Assembly (NCBI RefSeq): GCF_000785435.2
Contig: NZ_JTDB02000017.1
Span: 1 to 64,000, forward strand
DNA length: 64,000 bases
Direction: 5' to 3'
From: Paraburkholderia sacchari
GTDB taxonomy: Bacteria; Pseudomonadota; Gammaproteobacteria; Burkholderiales; Burkholderiaceae
The notes below the pieces were generated by a model, which worked only from the letters and a program-made list of their open reading frames with translations, made no database searches and was not told the DNA's origin. Each line of letters opens with the position of its first letter. The first letter of the stretch is position 1. Made by a program: the position numbers and the translations under genes. Shown one piece after another: positions 59,517 through 64,000 of this stretch.

Positions 59517-59780
59517 AGGCTGGCTCCTGAGGCTGAACTGATTTGCCGAATTAGCAGATCGTGCGGACGCAAATACCTGCTCGCAGCGCTTGAGCAAGCG
59601 CTGGATCAACGGGTGTTGCGGCAGGGTTTCCATGCTAAGGATCGCGCTCTACCCAGGGAATACCTGAAGCTATCGAAGACTTGCCTGATTCTCCTGGCGC
59701 GCAGCACGCGCGTGCGTTCGGTGATAGATTGGCAAGCCTGTTTCTCCGCTTCTATCGATGAATTCAGGGGCGCTACTGTC

Positions 59781-60737
59781 ATGAAAGATCCACAAACCGA
59801 CGACGTCACGCAAAGCCGCATCGTCGAGCTGCTGCTGCAACTCACGCAGCGCGACGGCGTGCATCCCACTTCGATCGACTGCGTGCGGTTGTTGCGCGGC
59901 AGCGAGAGCCATCCGCGCAGGCCGGTGATGTACGAACCGAGCATCGTGATCGTGTGCCAGGGCCGCAAGCGCGGCTTTCTTGGCGACCAGGTGTTCATCT
60001 ACGATGCGCAGCAATACCTCGTGCTCTCGGTGCCGCTGCCATTCGAGTGCGAGACCGAGGCGACGCCCGAAAAGCCGATCCTCGCGATTTCGATTCGCGT
60101 CGATCTGACCATGGTGGCCGAGCTGCTGATGGCGCTCAACGACACGCGCGGCAGCGCCGTGGCGGAGCCGGTGGGCATCTACGCGACGCCGCTAGACGTG
60201 ACGCTTTCGAACGCCGTGCTGCGTCTCGTCGAAGCGCTCGCGCAGCCGAGCGACGCGCGCATTCTCGGCATGTCGATCGTGCGCGAGATCTGCTATCGCG
60301 TGCTGACCGGCGAGCAGGGCGATGCAATCCGCGCGGCGCTCACGCATCAGCATCATTTCGGCCGCATCGCGAAGGCGCTGCGCCGCATCCATGCCGACTA
60401 TCGCGGCGACCTCGACGTGGAGACGCTGGCCGCCGAGGCGGGCATGAGCCTCGCGGTTTTTCATGCGCACTTCAAGGCCGTCACTTCGACCTCGCCGATG
60501 CAGTACGTGAAGACCACGCGCCTGCATCAGGCGCGGCTGTTGATCACGCACGACGGCATGAACGTGAGCGCGGCAGCCGCGCGCGTGGGCTACGAAAGCG
60601 CCTCGCAATTCAGCCGCGAGTTCAAGCGCCTGTTCGGCTGCAGCCCCGCCGACGACATGCGCCGCGCGCGCAACGCCGCCGAAGCCGCCGCGCCGCGCGT
60701 CGAAGTGGCGGCGCGTTATGCCGGCGCTGCTGTGTGA
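59781..60737 (+). CDS. AraC-family transcriptional regulator (AraC_N type)
   Basis: A 318-residue regulator. The N-terminal ligand domain (about 15-180) shows RRPVMYEPSIVIVCQGRKRGFLG and YLVLSVPLPFECET, typical of the AraC_N group. The C-terminal double HTH (about 195-295) has LAAEAGMSLAVFHAHFKAVT and AAARVGYESASQFSREFKRLFG. Regulators of this group often sit beside aldehyde-reductase or alcohol-dehydrogenase genes, as here. ATG 59781 gives the normal length; a long upstream frame is a shadow of the dehydrogenase gene. Confidence 0.92.
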   Translation: MKDPQTDDVTQSRIVELLLQLTQRDGVHPTSIDCVRLLRGSESHPRRPVMYEPSIVIVCQGRKRGFLGDQVFIYDAQQYLVLSVPLPFECETEATPEKPILAISIRVDLTMVAELLMALNDTRGSAVAEPVGIYATPLDVTLSNAVLRLVEALAQPSDARILGMSIVREICYRVLTGEQGDAIRAALTHQHHFGRIAKALRRIHADYRGDLDVETLAAEAGMSLAVFHAHFKAVTSTSPMQYVKTTRLHQARLLITHDGMNVSAAAARVGYESASQFSREFKRLFGCSPADDMRRARNAAEAAAPRVEVAARYAGAAV

Positions 60738-60782
60738 ATGCCGTACCGGCCGATTGAATTGACATGATCGTTTGGATCGCTA

Positions 60783-61751
60783 ATGAATGATGCTATCGCA
60801 CATGCTGCGCAGTTGCCGGACCTGCCGCGCCTGCTCGTGCTGATCCCGCTCACCGATGCCGACCGTGCGGATCTCGCCGCGTACTTCGACGTGCTCTACG
60901 CACCCGACGCGCAGCAGCGTGGGCAGGCGATTGCGCAACGAGGCGGCACGGTGCGCGCGGTGCTCACGAACGGCGCGACCGGGCTCGCGGCCGGCGAAAT
61001 CGACCGGATGCCCGCGCTCGAACTCGCGGGCGCGCTGGGCGCGGGCTACGAGAATCTCGCGCTCGACCATGCGCGCTCGCACGGCATTGCGCTGTGCAAC
61101 GGAGCGGGCGTGAACGCCGATTGCGTCGCCGATCATGCGATGGCGCTCCTGCTTGCCACCGTGCGGGCGGTGCCACGGTTCGACGCCGCGTGCCGCGCGG
61201 GCGTCTGGCGCGACGCGCTGCCGATGCGGCCGACACTCACGGGGCGGCGGCTCGGGATCGTCGGCTACGGGCAGATCGGCGCGAAGATCGCGCGCCGCGC
61301 CGCGGGCTTCGAGATGGCGATCGGCTATCACAACCGCACGCCGCGCGAGGGCGTGAGCGCGCGCTACTTCGACACGCCGCTCGCGCTCGCGCAATGGAGC
61401 GATTGCCTCGTCGTGGCGACGCCAGGCGGCGCGCAGACCCAGCATCTGATCGATCGCGCGGTGCTCGACGCGCTCGGGCCCGACGGTTTTCTCGTCAACG
61501 TTTCGCGCGGCAGCGTGGTCGATACGGCGGCGCTGGCTGCCGCGCTCGCGCAGGGCGCATTGGGCGGCGCGGGGCTCGACGTTTACGAGGGCGAGCCCGC
61601 ACCGCCGCAGGCGCTCGTTGCGCTCGAGAACGTCGTGCTCACGCCGCACGTGGCCGGCACGTCGCCCGACGTGCGCACGGCCAGCATTCGCCACTTCATC
61701 GAGAACGCCATGCGCTGCTTCGCTGGCGAGCCGCTGCTCACGCCGCTTTGA
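60783..61751 (+). CDS. D-isomer-specific 2-hydroxyacid dehydrogenase
   Basis: A 322-residue NAD(P)-dependent dehydrogenase reducing 2-oxoacids. The Rossmann motif GRRLGIVGYGQIGAKIARRA lies at about 157-176. The catalytic Arg is in LVNVSRGSVVDTAAL, the Glu in the GLDVYEGEPAPP block, and the His in VVLTPHVAGTS. It resembles the glyoxylate/hydroxypyruvate reductase branch. The substrate is not readable. It lies 45 bp after the AraC gene on the same strand, but whether the two are cotranscribed is unclear. Confidence 0.9.
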   Translation: MNDAIAHAAQLPDLPRLLVLIPLTDADRADLAAYFDVLYAPDAQQRGQAIAQRGGTVRAVLTNGATGLAAGEIDRMPALELAGALGAGYENLALDHARSHGIALCNGAGVNADCVADHAMALLLATVRAVPRFDAACRAGVWRDALPMRPTLTGRRLGIVGYGQIGAKIARRAAGFEMAIGYHNRTPREGVSARYFDTPLALAQWSDCLVVATPGGAQTQHLIDRAVLDALGPDGFLVNVSRGSVVDTAALAAALAQGALGGAGLDVYEGEPAPPQALVALENVVLTPHVAGTSPDVRTASIRHFIENAMRCFAGEPLLTPL

Positions 61752-61795
61752 TGCGCCCGCAAAAGCTGTGTGCTGCCGGCGGCCGTCACAGGGCC

Positions 61796-61814
61796 GCTTA
61801 AGGGAGCCTTAAGC
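61796..61814. terminator. Candidate hairpin after the hydroxyacid dehydrogenase gene
   Basis: GCTTAAGG and CCTTAAGC form a perfect 8-bp stem with a 3-nt loop, 45 bp past the stop at 61751. There is no U tract. Confidence 0.35.
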
Positions 61815-62037
61815 CGCGCCAGGGTACCTTGGCCGCCCGGATTTCCGGCCAGCCACCTTCCGCACGCCTCGCTATGTGCGCTGGCCCACGTCTCGAGGAC
61901 ACTCTCCATTGTGGCGGCCCTTTGCGCATTCATGCATGCCGTATCATTTCTCGTTGAGCGACGAGGCCTCGCTCGCCGCGTTGTGCGCGGCGCACGGCCG
62001 GTCGACTCTCCCGCCCCGGCGCCCTGACACGTCATAC

Positions 62038-64000
62038 ATGCAAACATTGATCGAGGCATTGCAAGGCACTGCCGACCTCGTGGTGAACGACTTCTACGAG
62101 GAACTGGCGCGCTTGCCCAAGTCCCGGCGCATCCTCGAAATGCTGTCGGCGCAGGAGCTTGCGCACCTGAAGGACCGGCAGGTGCAGAACCTGCTCGCGC
62201 TCGCGAAGCCGGACCTGAAGTCGCAAGAGCATGCCGCCATGGCGATGCGCATCGGGCGCATTCATGCGATCGTCGGGCTAGGCAAGGAAGAGCTCGTGCG
62301 CAGCCGGGGCATCCTTCAGGAACTCGTCTACAAGCAGATCGGGTGCAGCGTGAGCAGCCAGGCGCTTTCGCTCTACGCGCGCCGCCTTACCTCGGACACC
62401 GCCTGGCAGCTCAAGGCTTATCAGGCGGTGGAGGATTCGCAGCAGGAGGTGCTTCAGCGCATCACGCGCATCGTCTGGACGGCTGGCAGCTATACGCATT
62501 TCATCGACCAGGTGATTGGCGCGCTTTCGGCGCACGACGAGGTGGCCGCGTGCGCGATCGGCCGTCCCGACCGGGACGGCCTCTTCCACTTCGAGGCCGG
62601 CGCGGGCGGCAGCGGCCCGGACGGCGGCGGCCTGCTTGCGGTGCTGGCGGCGCAGGGGCTCGATATCAGCGTGCGCGCCGACCACGCCTGCGGCCAGGGC
62701 GCGGTGGGGCGTGCGTGGCGCAGCGGCAAGGCCGAGCGCGTGGTGAACTATCAGACCGATCCGCTCGTCGCGCGCTGGCGCGAGACGACCGCGCGCGAGG
62801 GCTTGCGCTCCGCGGTCGCGCTGCCGCTTGCCACAGCCGGCCAGCCGCCGATCGCGATCCTGATGCTCTTCAGCGCCTGGCCTGGCGGCTTCGTCGGACC
62901 GGACCAGGTGGCTTTCGTCGAGCTATTGCAGACGCTGCTCGGCTGCGCGGTCACGCGTTTGCAGACCCACGAGGGCATGCACGGCGCCGCCGTGCCGGCG
63001 AGCGTGCGCCAGCATTGGGCCGCGCTCGTGCGCACGGGCGCCCTGGAGATGCACTACCAGCCGCTGCTGAATCTCGCGACGGGCCATTGCGGCAAGGTGG
63101 AGGCGCTGGCACGCCTGCGCGACGGCGAACGGCTGCTCACCCCCGACGAATTTCTTTTCTCGCTGGCCTCCGACGATCTGCTGGAACTGTTCGCGCGCGG
63201 GCTGCATCAGGCGCTTGCCGACCGCAACCAGTGGCTCGCGGCGGGGCACGACCTCGATATTTCGATCAACCTGCCGCCGGCCGCGCTCAACGACATCCGC
63301 TACTTCGAGGCCACCCGCGAGGCGCTTCAGAAGCACGCCTGCCCGAGCGCGCGGCTCACGCTCGAAGTTCTGGAGACCGAATCATTTTCGATGGACGATG
63401 GGCGGCGCTCGATTCTCGCGAAATTTCGCGCGCTGGGCGTGCTGCTCGCGCAGGACGATCTGGGCTCGGGGCATAGCGGGCTCGCGCGGCTGCGCGAACT
63501 GCCGTTCGACTGGATCAAGATCGACCGCGAGATCGCCCAGCTCGATGGCGATACCGCGCTCGACGCGCTGCACGTGGTGTATCAGGTCACGCGTCTGGGC
63601 CATGCGCTGGGCAAGCTCGTGCTCGCGGAAGGCGTCGATTCGGCGGACCTGCTGGCCGCGCTCGCGATACTCGGCGTGGATGGCGCACAGGGCTACGTGA
63701 TCGCGCGGCCCATGCCGGCCGCGCAACTGCCCGGCTGGATCGAAGGCGCGCAGGCGCATGGAGCGAGCGGGGCGCGTATTGAGCAGGCCAGGCAGGCGGC
63801 GAAGAGCGTGCTGGCGCGGCTCGCGCGCTTCGTGGTGTGGGAGGACCGTGTGCTGCTGATCGCGGGCACGCCCGGTGCGGTGCGCGATCGCCTGGCAGCG
63901 GCCGGGTTTGTCCCGCCCACACCGCTGGCCGAAGAACTCCTGGGTCTCGGCGATGTGCTTCCGGCGGGCGAGACACGCGAGGCGCTTCAACGCGATCTCC
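62038..64000 (+). CDS. Globin-coupled GAF-EAL cyclic-di-GMP phosphodiesterase (3' end outside window)
   Basis: At least 654 residues, running off the right edge. Residues 1-160 form a globin-coupled sensor domain: a distal Tyr20 in VVNDFYEEL and the proximal haem His76 in RIGRIHAIVG, as in oxygen-sensing GCS proteins. A GAF-like domain follows (about 165-310). An EAL domain (about 335-565) has EMHYQPLLNL, VEALARLR, SINLPP, LTLEVLETE, QDDLGSGHSG, DWIKIDREI, VLAEGVDS and GAQGYVIARPM, so its metal and catalytic residues look complete. An extra C-terminal region follows. ATG 62038 is the first good start. It should degrade c-di-GMP in response to oxygen, inferred. Confidence 0.88.
   Translation, partial: MQTLIEALQGTADLVVNDFYEELARLPKSRRILEMLSAQELAHLKDRQVQNLLALAKPDLKSQEHAAMAMRIGRIHAIVGLGKEELVRSRGILQELVYKQIGCSVSSQALSLYARRLTSDTAWQLKAYQAVEDSQQEVLQRITRIVWTAGSYTHFIDQVIGALSAHDEVAACAIGRPDRDGLFHFEAGAGGSGPDGGGLLAVLAAQGLDISVRADHACGQGAVGRAWRSGKAERVVNYQTDPLVARWRETTAREGLRSAVALPLATAGQPPIAILMLFSAWPGGFVGPDQVAFVELLQTLLGCAVTRLQTHEGMHGAAVPASVRQHWAALVRTGALEMHYQPLLNLATGHCGKVEALARLRDGERLLTPDEFLFSLASDDLLELFARGLHQALADRNQWLAAGHDLDISINLPPAALNDIRYFEATREALQKHACPSARLTLEVLETESFSMDDGRRSILAKFRALGVLLAQDDLGSGHSGLARLRELPFDWIKIDREIAQLDGDTALDALHVVYQVTRLGHALGKLVLAEGVDSADLLAALAILGVDGAQGYVIARPMPAAQLPGWIEGAQAHGASGARIEQARQAAKSVLARLARFVVWEDRVLLIAGTPGAVRDRLAAAGFVPPTPLAEELLGLGDVLPAGETREALQRDL

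Overview
The window looks like chromosomal DNA of a Burkholderia-group betaproteobacterium (Paraburkholderia, Burkholderia or a close relative). The grounds are high G+C coding DNA, several LysR regulators, a complete mdc malonate decarboxylase operon, a CIO-type bd oxidase and the style of the 5S rRNA. This is inference from gene content; I could run no database search. I saw no tRNA, CRISPR array, insertion sequence, prophage or replication origin.

Layout. 0-0.25 kb: the 3' end of an rRNA operon (5S rRNA and two terminators). 0.27-6.1 kb: LysR divergent from an FUSC efflux protein, a tiny exported protein, an acetyl-CoA hydrolase/transferase and a GlsB-type membrane protein. 6.4-13.7 kb: a second LysR, a two-component pair of heavy-metal-sensor type, an AI-2E family permease with a metallophosphoesterase, and a small membrane protein with AlkB. 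13.9-22.4 kb: gntR-mdcABCDEGH, tightly overlapping on the minus strand, facing a divergent MFS permease that is the likely malonate importer. 22.5-27 kb: EamA permease, LysR, arylamine N-acetyltransferase, an ICMT-like membrane protein, a 9-bp tandem repeat and a six-helix membrane protein. 27-29.6 kb: cioA-cioB plus a 51-codon DUF2474-like gene, with a near-perfect FNR/ANR box upstream.

30.1-34.3 kb stands out by visibly lower G+C. An 882-residue protein with a Ser/Gln/Asp-rich N-terminus and two hydrophobic C-terminal segments (HrpF/PopF/NolX/HrpK translocator-like) is divergent from a KgtP-type permease that has a close paralogue at 43.0-44.3 kb. No type III secretion apparatus genes lie in the window.

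34.4-46 kb: tautomerase, class II aldolase-like protein, urea transporter, a 12-bp x10 tandem repeat, glycolipid-binding family protein, Kch-type K+ channel, MscS channel, GNAT, EamA/MocR pair, kgtP paralogue and a DHA2 drug exporter with a divergent TetR. 46.9-53.4 kb: DNA photolyase with no AUG/GUG/UUG start, a single-domain response regulator, a His-rich Zur-like repressor, GST, a nuclease-helicase fusion and a phosphoribosyltransferase-HAD fusion. 53.6-57.2 kb: a signalling module made of an exported molybdopterin-fold protein without the expected catalytic Cys, a hybrid histidine kinase and a BetR-HTH/receiver regulator with three inverted repeats in its promoter region. 57.3-64 kb: LysR, Zn alcohol dehydrogenase divergent from an AraC regulator, a 2-hydroxyacid dehydrogenase, and the start of a globin-GAF-EAL cyclic-di-GMP phosphodiesterase that runs off the right edge.
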